Assembly (NCBI RefSeq): GCF_028640845.1
Contig: NC_080546.1
Span: 74,775,551-74,839,550, forward strand
DNA: 64,000 nucleotides
Reading direction: 5' to 3'
Origin: Ahaetulla prasina
Taxonomy: Eukaryota; Chordata; Lepidosauria; Squamata; Colubridae
Shown piece after piece: positions 1 to 11,069 of this stretch. Both the position numbers and the translations under genes were made by a program. Within the stretch, counting starts at the first letter, position 1. Each line of letters begins with the position of its first letter. Below the pieces are notes generated by a model. The model was given only the letters and a program-made list of their open reading frames with translations. It was not told the origin of the DNA and ran no database searches.

Positions 1-72
1 AATTCCTTGTGTGTCCAATCACACTTGGCCAATAAAAATTCTATTCTATTCTATTCTATTCTATTCTATTCT
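1..72 (+). repeat. LINE 3' tail with (ATTCT)n microsatellite
   Basis: The block starts with the phrase CCTTGTGTGTCCAATCACAC and runs into an ATTCT pentanucleotide array. The same phrase and array recur at 25315-25372 and 59886-59939 and, reversed, at 21106-21230, so this is the conserved 3' end of a LINE family. At 59283-59939 the tail follows L2/Rex-like coding sequence, which identifies the donor. Pentanucleotide arrays seeded by LINE tails are known from snake genomes. Confidence 0.75.
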
Positions 73-199
73 CAAGGCTACTGGTAGTAGTAATAATCAG
101 AAATTGATGTTCTATCCAGCCACAAATTGCTGACTGAAACTGATGGACAAAATGTCCTATAAAGAAATAGCAACAAAACTAGTCAGTCAACCCCTAGAG

Positions 200-315
200 C
201 AGGGATCTCCAACCTTGGCAACTTTGAGACTTGTCGACTATAACTCCCAGAGTGGGAGAGAACTCTGGGAATTGAAGTCCACAAGTCTTAAAGTTGCCAA
301 GGTTAGAGACCCCTG
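200..315. mobile_element. Palindromic hAT-like MITE, copy 1 (family B)
   Basis: Two arms pair around a short centre: CAGGGATCTCCAACCTTGGC at the left and its complement ending GACCCCTG at the right. The 8-bp target duplication CCCTAGAG at 192-199 and 316-323 is exact. An 8-bp duplication with CAG...CTG ends is typical of hAT-superfamily non-autonomous elements. No coding capacity. Related copies lie at 5577, 19766, 24835, 47349 and 53194. Confidence 0.8.
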
Positions 316-659
316 CCCTAGAGGATGAATTAGAATTCAGGTTGAACCAAGGAAGCTCCAACTTTTGTGCTTATTAATGTATAATGTGGAAAGGACTTGG
401 AACTAGGCCTCAGGCATTGGCTTTAATACACAGGCAGGCTTAACTGCTTGGATTACAGATGACACTAATCACCAGGGTCTGGCCTTGTTGGGGTCTGCTG
501 TTTTTCCTTAGGGTCTCCTGGGCCTTCCCTTCTTTCACTTCCCTTCTCTAGAGTACAGACTGAATCCAGAATCATAAAGAATAGTAGTACAGAGATGAAA
601 TGTTTAGGTCTCCCCCCCCCCCCACACCCAAGTACAAATCCTAGATCAAATGGAAATAT

Positions 660-1062
660 ATTGTGGGGTCTTGCTGTTGTTTGTTGCAAAGTCGTATCCG
701 ACCCATTGTGACCTCATGGACAATGTTCCTCCAGGCCTTCCTGTCCTCTACCATGCTCTGGAGTCCATTTAAGCTCATGCCTACAGCTTCAGTGACTCCA
801 TCCAGCCACCTCCTTCTCTGTCGTCCCTTTCTTCTTTTGCCCTCAATCTTTCCCAGCATTAGGCTCTTCTCCAGTGAGTCCTTCCTTCTCATTAGGTGGC
901 CAAAGTATTTGAGTTTCATCTTCAGGATCTGGCCTTCTAAAGAGCAGTCAGGGTTGATCTCCTCTAGGACTGACCGGTTTGATCGTCCAATGGACGATGG
1001 ATTGCAGTCCAAGGGACTCTCAGGAGTCTTCTCCAGCTCCATAGTTCAAAGGCCTCAGCCCT
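660..1062 (-). pseudogene. BovB (RTE) LINE, 3' coding end and tail
   Basis: The minus strand encodes a 133-residue open stretch containing KLKYFGHLMRRKDSLEKSLM and GKRRKGRQRRRWLDGVTEAV, the conserved C-terminal tail of the BovB/RTE reverse transcriptase. The short 3' end with GGGTCGGATACGACTTTGC follows at lower coordinates; the same end is seen near 57200. The endonuclease and catalytic RT domains are missing, so this is a 5'-truncated dead copy. BovB is abundant in squamates. Confidence 0.85.
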
Positions 1063-2241
1063 TATGAAAAGATACCTTTCATCTTTCATCTCTCATGTTC
1101 AAGGACATCCATCTTTAGGAATTGTTCCATCCAATCCTTTCCAAGTCAAGGATTAGCTATGTTCACACATATCTATAACATGTTTTGTTTTGGCTTAGGG
1201 TATTATGTGATCTCGATCAATTGTGGCTTTCTCAGCAAATCATGTTTAAATAAACCTTGGCTCCTGCAATGGGTGAATTCAGTCCAAAGTTAATACTAAA
1301 GTTAATACTAAGGCCCATTTCAGATCTTAGGACAGACATGTTATGTACACATGAAAAAGACAAGCCAGAAACTCAAAGGTTAGTTTACAAAACCCCATTG
1401 CTTAATATTTGCAGACACGTAAACTCCAAAGACTTTCTAATCAGTTCAGTTAATCAGTTAAAACAATTATAAGTTTGGTTAAGACATGTTTCTGCATGGC
1501 CGCAATTATGGGCAAACGCTAATCTATATATAAGCGGTTGCTCTGAAATACCAACTGCACAATTATAAACCGGGTTGTCATATCGTAACAATTGTATCAT
1601 TTCTGCCAGGTTAAGGCCAAAATCCAGGTTTTGCATGCCGTTTCAAGGGCTTCCCATTTTGCATGCTGTTTCAAGGGCTTCCCAAAGTGAGTAGGGACAA
1701 AGCAACTTTCAGAAGTCTTAAAGATTGAAAAGCGTCCCTTGAGCACCCACAAGCTTTGTGGTTTCCATTTTGCCCATTAGAATTTCACCTCAGAAAGGCC
1801 AAACAGAGAATAAAAAGGCTGGCCTATCTAATTCGGGAATCACAATAGAGATGGTGGCATAATAGATAACCAATAGTTTCTGACTGAGCATAATGTTCAT
1901 TTAGAACCTATGCATAGCTAGCTTTCAAACACTTAAAGGAGACTTTGATTTCTTCTCATATTTAGCCCATTAATGACAAATTCTTGTTCACATTTCTGCA
2001 TTCGTGCTCCTCTTTCTCTTTCTAAACAGTACACAGAGGCATATTTTGTTCCTAAACTAATTTATTTACGCACAAGATTGGATGAATTGAGACATAAATG
2101 TAAGGGGTGAAGTTATAAATTACAAGGGCTGACAAAATAAAAACAAATTGGTTCACAGGTCCAAATGATATTCTCGCAAAATCTTTCAAGAATTTAAATA
2201 TGAATAGCTGATCTTAAAAAAAAAACCTTTTGCAGCTGTTT
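1063..2241. other. No gene; unassigned DNA with a 28-bp tandem pair
   Basis: No coding region or recognised transposon. A 28-bp unit starting TTTTGCATGC is repeated twice in direct orientation at 1629-1656 and 1657-1684 with one mismatch. A TATATATAAG string near 1525 has no gene next to it. Confidence 0.5.
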
Positions 2242-3320
2242 TAAAGATTGGAAAATATCCACAATGGAACTGATGATTCACCCAAATAATTTAGATTTGA
2301 ATAAAATGCTAAAATATAAAGATCTATAGATATTCATGGAAAATTAAAAACACTACAGGACCTCCAAGAACAAGGACTACAGGTTAACTGGTGGGCCTAT
2401 CTTCAGTTACAAAATCGATACAAACAAGATATAAAAGAATATGGAATATATCTTAAACTACAGCAATTAGATAAAATTTTACTAAGGCCAGACAAAAAAA
2501 ATATTACCCAAATTTATAAATACTTGCTAGAAGTAGAATTGGAAGAAGAAGTAGTGAAAGGATGTATGATTGCATGGGGTCAAAATATTGGACATAATAT
2601 AAATTTATCAGAGTGGGAGAAAATATGGAACAGAAATTATAAACTAACAAAATCAGCAGCATACAAAGAAAATGCATATAAAATGTTCTACAGGTGGCAC
2701 CTGCCACCTTCGAGACTAGCGAAAATGTATCCCAAAATGTCTCCCATATGCTGGAAATGTAAAAATAAAGAGGGAACATATTACCATATGTGGTGGTCCT
2801 GCCCGAATCACGTAAATATTGGTTAAAAATTAAAAAGTGGCTACAAGAAATCACGAATGAACAATTGGATCTAGAACCCGAACTTTTTTTATTGGGGATT
2901 TAAAAAAAAATATATGTGAAGAGTACAAAATATTTAATACCACATATATTAACTGCTGCTAGGATGGCCTTCGCTCAATGTTGGAAACAGCCATGTGTGC
3001 CCACAGAGAGACTTATTATACAAAAGATTATGAATTGCGCAGAAATGGACAAACTAACTCTGAGTCTGAAGGATAAAGAGACATCAGTATTTTATGGTAT
3101 ATGGGAGCGGTGGTATGGATGGATGGTAAGGAGATAGGAAACACAAATATGTATAATTTAATATTTGTCATTATTGCATGGATTATTGTTAGATGAAAAA
3201 CACCACAAATAGCTGTTAAATGATATAAGCTTTTCTTTTTCCTTTTTCCTATGCTTTTAATGTAAAAAAGTTCAATAAAGTATTTTTTTTAAAAAAAAAA
3301 TAAAGATTGGAAAATATCCA
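2242..3320 (+). mobile_element. 5'-truncated L1 insertion with 20-bp target duplication
   Basis: A 20-bp direct repeat beginning TAAAGATTGG lies at 2242-2261 and 3301-3320, exactly bounding the insertion. The insert ends in an AATAAAG-type signal and an A-rich tail. The left target sequence reads TTTT/AAAG, matching the usual L1 endonuclease nick preference. The insert carries only the 3' end of ORF2 plus the 3' UTR, about 1.04 kb, so it is a typical abortive reverse-transcription product. Confidence 0.88.
2290..3137 (+). pseudogene. L1 ORF2 C-terminal fragment
   Basis: The translation contains WRMW-type L1 C-terminal sequence with the cysteine cluster CWKCKNKEGTYYHMWWSC, then a frameshifted continuation reading KYLIPHILTAARMAFAQCW. 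This is the zinc-knuckle-like C-terminal segment after the RT domain of L1 ORF2p. Endonuclease and RT catalytic parts are absent because of 5' truncation, and at least two frame breaks occur (after about 2825 and about 2900). It has no coding potential of its own. Confidence 0.85.
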
Positions 3321-4979
3321 ATATGGCCCTGATTTTTAAAAGGGTTGCTAAAGAAATAATAATCAAGCTAGCTCAACCTCTGTTATAGAAAAAATGGTTG
3401 TTAATAAAAAAAATAAGTACAAACATCGAAGAACAAGCTTTCTTCAAAGAAAAGTACATAGTTTTTCCAAAGATAAAGCTGTCTCGCCTTCTAGATTTTT
3501 TTTTTTTTTTAGGATTTCAACAAATATGCACACACAAGAACATTTCAAATATACCATATGCATGAACTTTTTAAGTCAGCTTTGACAACATCTTTTACAA
3601 AGACCCCCAAACAAACTCGGATGTGGAATAGTATATGCGTTAAGTGACTGAACTTTGAAAAAACCCAGCTTCCAGTTCATTTGAGCCATGGAAACGCATT
3701 GAATAGTTCTGAATGTTGTCCGAACCCATGAAGTGAAAGAAATTAATAGAGGTAGGGTAGTTTTAATTATGAATGAAAGGGCTAAAATGTATGCTAAAAA
3801 GTATGAATTGGTGTCTATATATTTGGCTACAGTATATGTATAAGGAAATAGGAATCCATAGGTGGGGATAACTGTATGTTACACTCCAGTGAGTGATGAT
3901 AATAATGAGAAATGGAAAAAAATATTCAATATGAATGAACAGAACAATGGTTCTTCTGAGAGATGAATGGATGAAATAAGGACCAGAAATGGGGGGGAAA
4001 GTTTGTGTTCTAAAAGTGTGAAGGGAGATAAATAAACATTCAGAAGACTGAATAGATTTTTTTTTTAATGAAAAGATTTGTGATGAATCTGAAATGAACA
4101 AATAGTTCAAGGATCTATATTAAAATGAGAGTGATGTATTGAGGAGTGGAATTGAAAATAATGTAATTATTTCCAATTGTAAAAAGGGATGAATAGGAAA
4201 TAATAAATGCTATGAGGATGGTAAGATTTCTCGTGAAATATCCAGAAAAATAGTAACTGGAAATATGTTAAAAATATGAATGTGCTTTGCCTGAGGAAGG
4301 TAAACGTGATTTCTTCAACATACAAGACTGTAACTATGCCTCATAACTGGAAGAATGTAAATTACTGTTCTTATATATAAAAGGAATAGTAGCAAGGGGG
4401 GAATGCAAAAAAAAAAAACCTATCAAAAACACAAGTGATTTAGACTATTATATGTGCCTGGGAACAAGTATGGTAGAATTTCAATTGAAAAAGCACTATA
4501 TGTAACAGCGAGCAATACTTTGTGAATGTAGCTAAATAAATTTTTAGCTGTTTTTTTTTTTAATTTCAAGCTTTTAATGAATTTGTATTAGTGTTTCTTG
4601 TTTTTCCACAACATTCAATGGAAATAGTGTGATGGGTGTGTGTGTGATAGATGCAGATGAACAGTGGAACCCAGACTTGTGCATTCACCAAATGCAATCA
4701 GTTGACTCCCTTGTAGTACAGACTTCTAGACTAGATGAAACAATGTCTTGACCAAGGCATGTCTATGTTCTTATTGTTGGAACCAAGAGGCTACTCATCA
4801 TTTCAACTTACCTCCTCTGAGGAAATGCCATGGTAGCGTTTTTGGAACATTGGAGAAACTGACAGAAAGCTGACAAGGGATCAAAGAGGCAACCAAGTCA
4901 ACAGTATCCTGAAAATATGAAGCTCTATTCTCTGGTAAGTATCAACCTAATACTAGAGAATGAAGCTATACCTCTGCAG
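3321..4979. other. No gene or recognised repeat
   Basis: AT-rich DNA with homopolymer runs. Short open frames on both strands lack codon structure or known motifs. I see nothing in it that I can name. Confidence 0.5.
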
Positions 4980-5255
4980 TAGAGGTGGTATTCAGCAAGT
5001 TCTGACCAGTTCTGGAGAACAGGTAGTGGAAGTTTTGAGTAGTTTGGAGAACCAGTAAATACCGCCTCTGACTGGCCCTGCCCACTTCTATTCTCTGCCT
5101 CCCGAGTCCCAGCTAATCCGGAGGAAATGGAGATTTTACAGTATCCTTCCCCTGGAATGGGGTGGGAATGGAGATTTTACAGTATCCTTCCCCTGCCACG
5201 CCCACCAAGCCACGCCCACAGAACCGGTAGTAAAAAAATTTGAATCCCACCACTG
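4980..5255. mobile_element. hAT-like MITE (family A), copy 1
   Basis: Ends match the family A terminal repeat CAGTGGTGGGATTCA (left copy decayed, right copy GAATCCCACCACTG). The interior has the family phrases ACCGGTTCTGG and CCACGCCCA. Flanking 8-bp repeats CTCTGCAG and TTCTACAG differ at two sites. Non-coding. Confidence 0.75.
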
Positions 5256-5576
5256 TTCTACAGAATAATCTCACTGATGACAGTGGGACTTACTTGGAAG
5301 CAAATATACTTTGTTTGTAAAACCGTTACAATCTGCTGGCAAGGATGACATGAATCTATGAATTTATCTCATACCCTGTCTAAACATAGCTCCATGTCAT
5401 TATACTGCTACCCTTGGAGACTTCAGCTTTCTAATAAACTCATCAGAGATCTGTCTTAATTCTGTCTGGTTTAACTAGGGATGCCAGAAGCTAACCTGGG
5501 ATCAAGCATGTTGTTTTCTCTTCATTTTCTGAAAGACCTTGAAGAACTGGCCCTGTCAGTTGGAGGTCCTTTGGAG

Positions 5577-5697
5577 TAGGGGTCTCCAACCTTGGCAACT
5601 TTAGGCCTGGAGGACTTCAACTCCCAGCTTTGCTGGCTGGGGAATTCTGGGAGTTGAAGTCCTCCAGGCTTAAAGTTGCCAAGGTTGGAGACCCCTG
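5577..5697. mobile_element. Palindromic hAT-like MITE (family B), copy 2
   Basis: The two halves are almost perfect reverse complements (GTCTCCAACCTTGGCAAC at the left pairs with GTTGCCAAGGTTGGAGAC at the right). Flanks CTTTGGAG and CTTTGGGG form an 8-bp target duplication with one mismatch. Confidence 0.8.
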
Positions 5698-5753
5698 CTT
5701 TGGGGAATATCACTGGAGATGGTTTATCGACTAATAGTAGTTCCCACTTCCCA

Positions 5754-5757
<4 letters not shown>

Positions 5758-5812
<55 letters not shown>

Positions 5813-5814
5813 TG
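5758..5814. repeat. (CT)n-(GT)n compound microsatellite
   Basis: About 17 CT units are followed by about 10 GT units. Next to it (5815-5880) is a SINE-like 3' end with GTAAGCTGCCCAGAGT and AATAAATTTAATAAA. Confidence 0.9.
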
Positions 5815-6491
5815 TATAAAATGTTGTAAGCTGCCCAGAGTTGCCTGGTGGCAAGATGGGCAGCAAATAAATTTAATAAACCTTTCCTAACCTGTGCATT
5901 ACAAATATATTGAAAATGAAATTCCCAACCTTAATATTCCTCTAACAGGCCTTGCAGGGCTTGAGAAGTTATGGTATAAATCCAGAAATGTTTTAGCCTC
6001 CAATGATTAAAAAGAAATCAGAAACATGCTAAGAGCTATGAGAACAATGTAAAACAAAAGATACAACGATATTGTTTTAAACAGGTGGTATAAAATCATG
6101 TTTGCATACTAAGAAGGAAGCTAGAAGGACAAAGCATCCTGTCCATAGAACTTGGCTTGTTTTATTAAGCATCTTCAACAAAATGTGTGACAAAACCTCA
6201 CTACTTATGAATCTACTTTTTGGTGAGTAAGCTAATGGGCAGACATTAGGGTAAAATATTTATTTAGCAAAATCTACATTTCTGCCCCTTTGTACATCAC
6301 AAATAACATTGTTTTAATCGGTTGGTAGATTCATTTCCAGCATAATCTTTCCATTTTTTATCAAAATGCTTTTAAACAAATCACCAAGTAAGAATTGTTC
6401 TTCACTGCTTTTATGCAAAGTAAAAGTTGAGTATCATGAAACAGATGTGAACTCAGACACTTGCAATTATTTATTTAAATAATCATTGTTA

Positions 6492-6720
6492 CTAGGACTG
6501 GGAGATTGGTCTCAGCTTCAGGCTGACTTCTTTGAGTGAATACCAGGATCCTTTCCAATTCATCCATACAACTCCATCATCTGTTCCATGTTTTGCCATT
6601 TCTGGTGTGTAGTGTCCACCCCAGTAGTATCTGCCATTTGGATTGGCTGAATGACAACGATTATACCACCATCCACCGCCATCTTCTTTAGAGCATTGCT
6701 TTTTGGGATCTGGGTGTATC
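6492..6720 (-). CDS. FGB: FGB coding exon 9 (C-terminus)
   Basis: Encodes the last 76 residues from the split Trp codon to the TAG stop. It contains [15 protein letters not shown], with the Glu-Asp pair of the b hole, then GRYYWGGHY and [18 protein letters not shown]. The acceptor is CACAG at 6721-6725. An AATAAA lies just after the stop on the minus strand (about 6467-6474). Confidence 0.96.
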
Positions 6721-9700
6721 CTGTGACACAAAATATTTAAAAGAATAGATATCAATAACTGAAATATAAATACGTACTATGAATCTTGTCTTATCTTACT
6801 ATGTGTATATATCCACTGCTGTGACACACATAACAAAAATAATAGAAACTTTCCAGCTTTGGCTTTTTCGATTTTAGTTGTTGACTTTCAAATGTCTATA
6901 TTTCCCAATAAAGTGCATCCATTTAGTATTTACTGTACGTGAAACTTTCTTAAATCCCAAACAAAACAATATGAAGTATTGCTTTAACATACTTTTTATA
7001 TATAAGATAGCACATCAGAAACAGCTGTATTTTATTTAGAAAAGTTACTTGTTTTAATCAATGTATCTGCTCTAGAAGATCAGCTGTCCGAAAATGGAAT
7101 ATCGGATGCTCATAATTTTACTTTTTGGCTATTCTTTATAATCTTTTTCAGACAGAAAAGCAACACTGTACAGCTCTAATGAAGGGTTAAAATGGTTATG
7201 GTATTGAACTAAGATCAAAGAGACCGAGATTCAAGTCCATTTCAATCATGGAAACTCATTAAATGACTTTCAGCCAGACACTTTTTCACAACCTAATTAA
7301 TTCCATAGATGTGCTGGGGAGAAAAGTGGAAGGAAAAAATACTACATTATTCATCCAACCTTGAGTTCCCAGAGAAAACGTGGGATAAAAATTGGACGAA
7401 TGATATGAATTTCTGTAATGAATTTCACTGAGCTCAACCGAGCTCACTCACGGGGAACTATAGAAAAAAATTACCCAAAAATTCCTCTGTAGGAGGGTGA
7501 TTTGCAAAAATAAAGTCAAAGACTTTTTGCGGAAGTGCTACATAAAACTAGAAAGAAACCGAATGAAAAAAGCATATACTTACCATCCATCATTGTCTCT
7601 GTCAAAAGTGCTGAAGAACATGCCATTGTGGATCGTCATTGTTCTGTTTTCCCCAAATAGCTGTGAAGCTCCTTCTAAAAGTGCATTTCCGGCTGTACCC
7701 CTGTAGTTACTAATGGAGAGCTGGTATTTGCTGTTTTCATTCTGAATACTGAAGCCTCCATAGTGAGCTTTAACTTTAGTGCCATCCCAATCTTCCAGTT
7801 CAATTAAAAGTTCAGTAGGCCCCAGTTTGCTAATCTGGTTGATTTTGTCGTTTCCAAGCCAATATTCACCTATGACACAAAATAAATCCCCTGAAGCTCT
7901 TTTCATCAAATTTTAAGCAGGGTCATCAACCTGTCATAAAGCTATACCATAATAACTGAACCAGTCAGTCCGGATATATGAAAAATATGATTTATATGTC
8001 CTTATTACCTTTTCCAGTATTCTGAGTCCATACTTAAAAGAACGGCATGGCAACTTGCTGGGGATTGGTGACATGAATGTTCTTTTTACTGAGGTCAAAG
8101 CAATGTGACAAAGATTTTTTTTCTAAATCTCAACCTCTTTTTTATGTTTTGTGACCAGAACTTGATGTAGTATTCTAAGTTTGGCCGTACAAAGTCTTAC
8201 TACGGCTGAACTTGGAATACTGCATCAAGTTCTGGTCACAAAACATAAAAAGGATGTTGAAACTTAGAAAAAGCCTTTGTCAAATTGCTTTACAAAGTCT
8301 TTTACAAAGACTTCGTAAAGTGGTACTAATATTTCACAAGTTACACCAGAAAAACAATGTATCATATTACTGACAAGGAAAAGTGGGTGGTACCATAGTA
8401 AAAAAAAATAAATGTTTGGTAATATGGAAACGCAACTTGAACACTTTTAAAACAGTTAACACATTATGATCACAAAAGAACATAGAAATGCAAGTAACTG
8501 GCATAAATGCAAGTAAATTAGATTCACAAAAGAAATCTGATTTGAAACTGGTAGATTCAGTGAAGGAGACTAAAAGAGATATGGATCAGTGGTGGGATTC
8601 AATTTTTTTTACTACCGATTCTGTGGGCGTGGCTTGTTGGGTGTGGCATGGCTTGTTGGGCGTGGCTTGGTGGACATGGCAGGGTAAGGATACTGTAAAA
8701 TCTCCATTCCCACTCCACTCCAGGGGGAGGATACTGTAAAATCTCCATTCCATCCCCAATCCAGGGGAAAGTTATTGCAAAATTCCCATTTCGTCCCAAT
8801 GAGCTGGGACTTAGGAGGCAGAGAATAGATGTGGGTGGGGCCAGTCAGAGTTGGTATTTACTATTCAAAATTTCTGCTACCGGTTCTCCAGAACTAGTCA
8901 GAGCCTGCTGAATACAACTTCTGAGATGGATGTTATAGACAAAGTTCAAGTTTGCTCTCTTTTACAACAGCAGAAAACTGACTGAATTGGTTTTCTTTAA
9001 GAAGATTGAAATAGATGGAGAATGGATTTATCATACTTAACTCAAAAACAAGTTCAGTTGGGAGAAGATAGATCAACTTTAGTTAGATCAACAATAGAAT
9101 AGAATGGATCTATTATATTTAAACAGACAATAATTGATAAGAGAGGGTAGTAAGAAACAATTGTGGATATTTGATCCAGGATGAATCAGAGTTGGGATGA
9201 CTTCAGATAGATTAAAGTACAAAGCCATGGTAAATTTTCTATGAATAAAGTAATAGTTTATTATAGAGGGTTTTGAAATTTTAATCTTATTTTTGGTTTG
9301 TTTATTTGTTGTTCTACCTGTTAACTATTGGGCCATTAATATAGTATAGGGGACAGATTAATAATTTGTAAATAAAATTAGACATTTGGGGAAAAAATGA
9401 GCCTGTATCTCAAGGGGTGGGAAACTAATGTTGTTGTAATATATTTATCAGTAATCAATTGGAGGCAGGTAATATACAGTATGTATATGTGTTTGCGTTA
9501 TTTTAATCCACTTTTTATTGTTTGTTTGTTTTTTGTTTGTTTGCTTCTGTGAATATTTTTTCTTTTTTTGAGTTTTGTAATTTAACTTTTGAATAAAATA
9601 AAATAAATAAAATAAAAATCATTTAAAGAAAAAAGAAATATCTGTTAAATTTTGCATTAGCAAAATTAGCAACTGATAACTATGTATTGGTACACACCAG

Positions 9701-11031
9701 TGGTGGGCCCCTATAGGTTCGCTCCGGATCCTGCGAACCAGTAGTAGCCGTGGCGGGAGGCTCCACCCACCCACCAGGACGTCATCACAGACACTCTGCA
9801 CATGTGCAGAAGCACCGCGCATGAGCGTGCACACTCCTGTTCCAAACCAGTAGCGAAGGGAAGTGGAACGGACCACTGGAACACACTGCTGGAAAACAGA
9901 TTCTTACCTGGGGTGTCACAGTAGTTCTTTCCACCACTGAAAGCAATATTTCCAAATCCTTTTTTATATGCATCCCATCTTCTTCCAAAGCCAACACTTC
10001 CATCCTGGCGGTTTTGAATTAGAAGCCAACCTGTTCAAAATGATAACAATTATAATAACTATTATACAGTCCACTTTCTTGAAATATTTCCATAAATCTC
10101 CATAACTGGAGGATGGGGAAAGGACCCAATGCCCTTCATAGAGTTCTCATTCTGAATGGACTCCCTCTTGTTATCACTGTTACGCTTAGCCAATTGTGTG
10201 TCCTCCCCTTCTATGCTCAGTCTATTGTCTAGGAAAAAAGATCCCAGCATTTGGAAGTGGATCTTCTTGTTTTTTGCTCTTATCATTGTACGCATACAGT
10301 ACTTGAAGAAGCAAGTGAATATTATAAAGTTGGTGGATCCATCATGCAAAACCATTTTGATTAAGGACACTAGCTTAACAATTACCTCCATTTTCTGTGG
10401 TCATATCACAATACACTCTGAATGGCTTAAAGAAAGGATCAGGCTGAACAAGGTACAACTCAGATGTTTCACCGCCTCTTCTATATATGTCTTCACACTC
10501 TGCAAACAGAAAAATCCATTATCTGTATAGTTTAGTGAGCAACAAAAATGTGCTGAACAGAGGAATAGGTAAACTACAGAAAACTACAACATAATTAAAA
10601 CTACAGGGGAAGGCTTGAAGATTTTACCTGCAGTAAACACCTATCATAGAATTTTCAAGTATATGCTTGCTTTTGGGATCTGTGCCTTACTTAGGACTAA
10701 ATGCATTTTTAGAAATGCTGATTTGGAAATTCTTTCGTCCATCCCACTGTAAGGATTGAATTTGGCCATACAGAAGCCATTACTGTTGAGATAATAAATA
10801 ACTATTATATAAACATGGAGCTCTCAAGGCCAAGGGAAGAACAACCAAACAAGGGTGGGAGGAAAAGTCTAGGACAGGGGTCCTCAAACTACTGCCCATG
10901 GGCCAGATACGGCTTGCTGAAGCCATTAATCTGGCCTGCGTGGGACCATGATGCTGGCCACCTACCCACTGGCCCCCACCCGCCTTCCCCAGCCTCCAGA
11001 GAGAGAGAGAAAGAAAGACACACACATATAT

Positions 11032-11069
<38 letters not shown>

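Noticed and set aside
3763..4110. 115-codon minus-strand frame
   Set aside because: Ile/Phe/Ser-rich AT-driven composition, no domain and no splice context.
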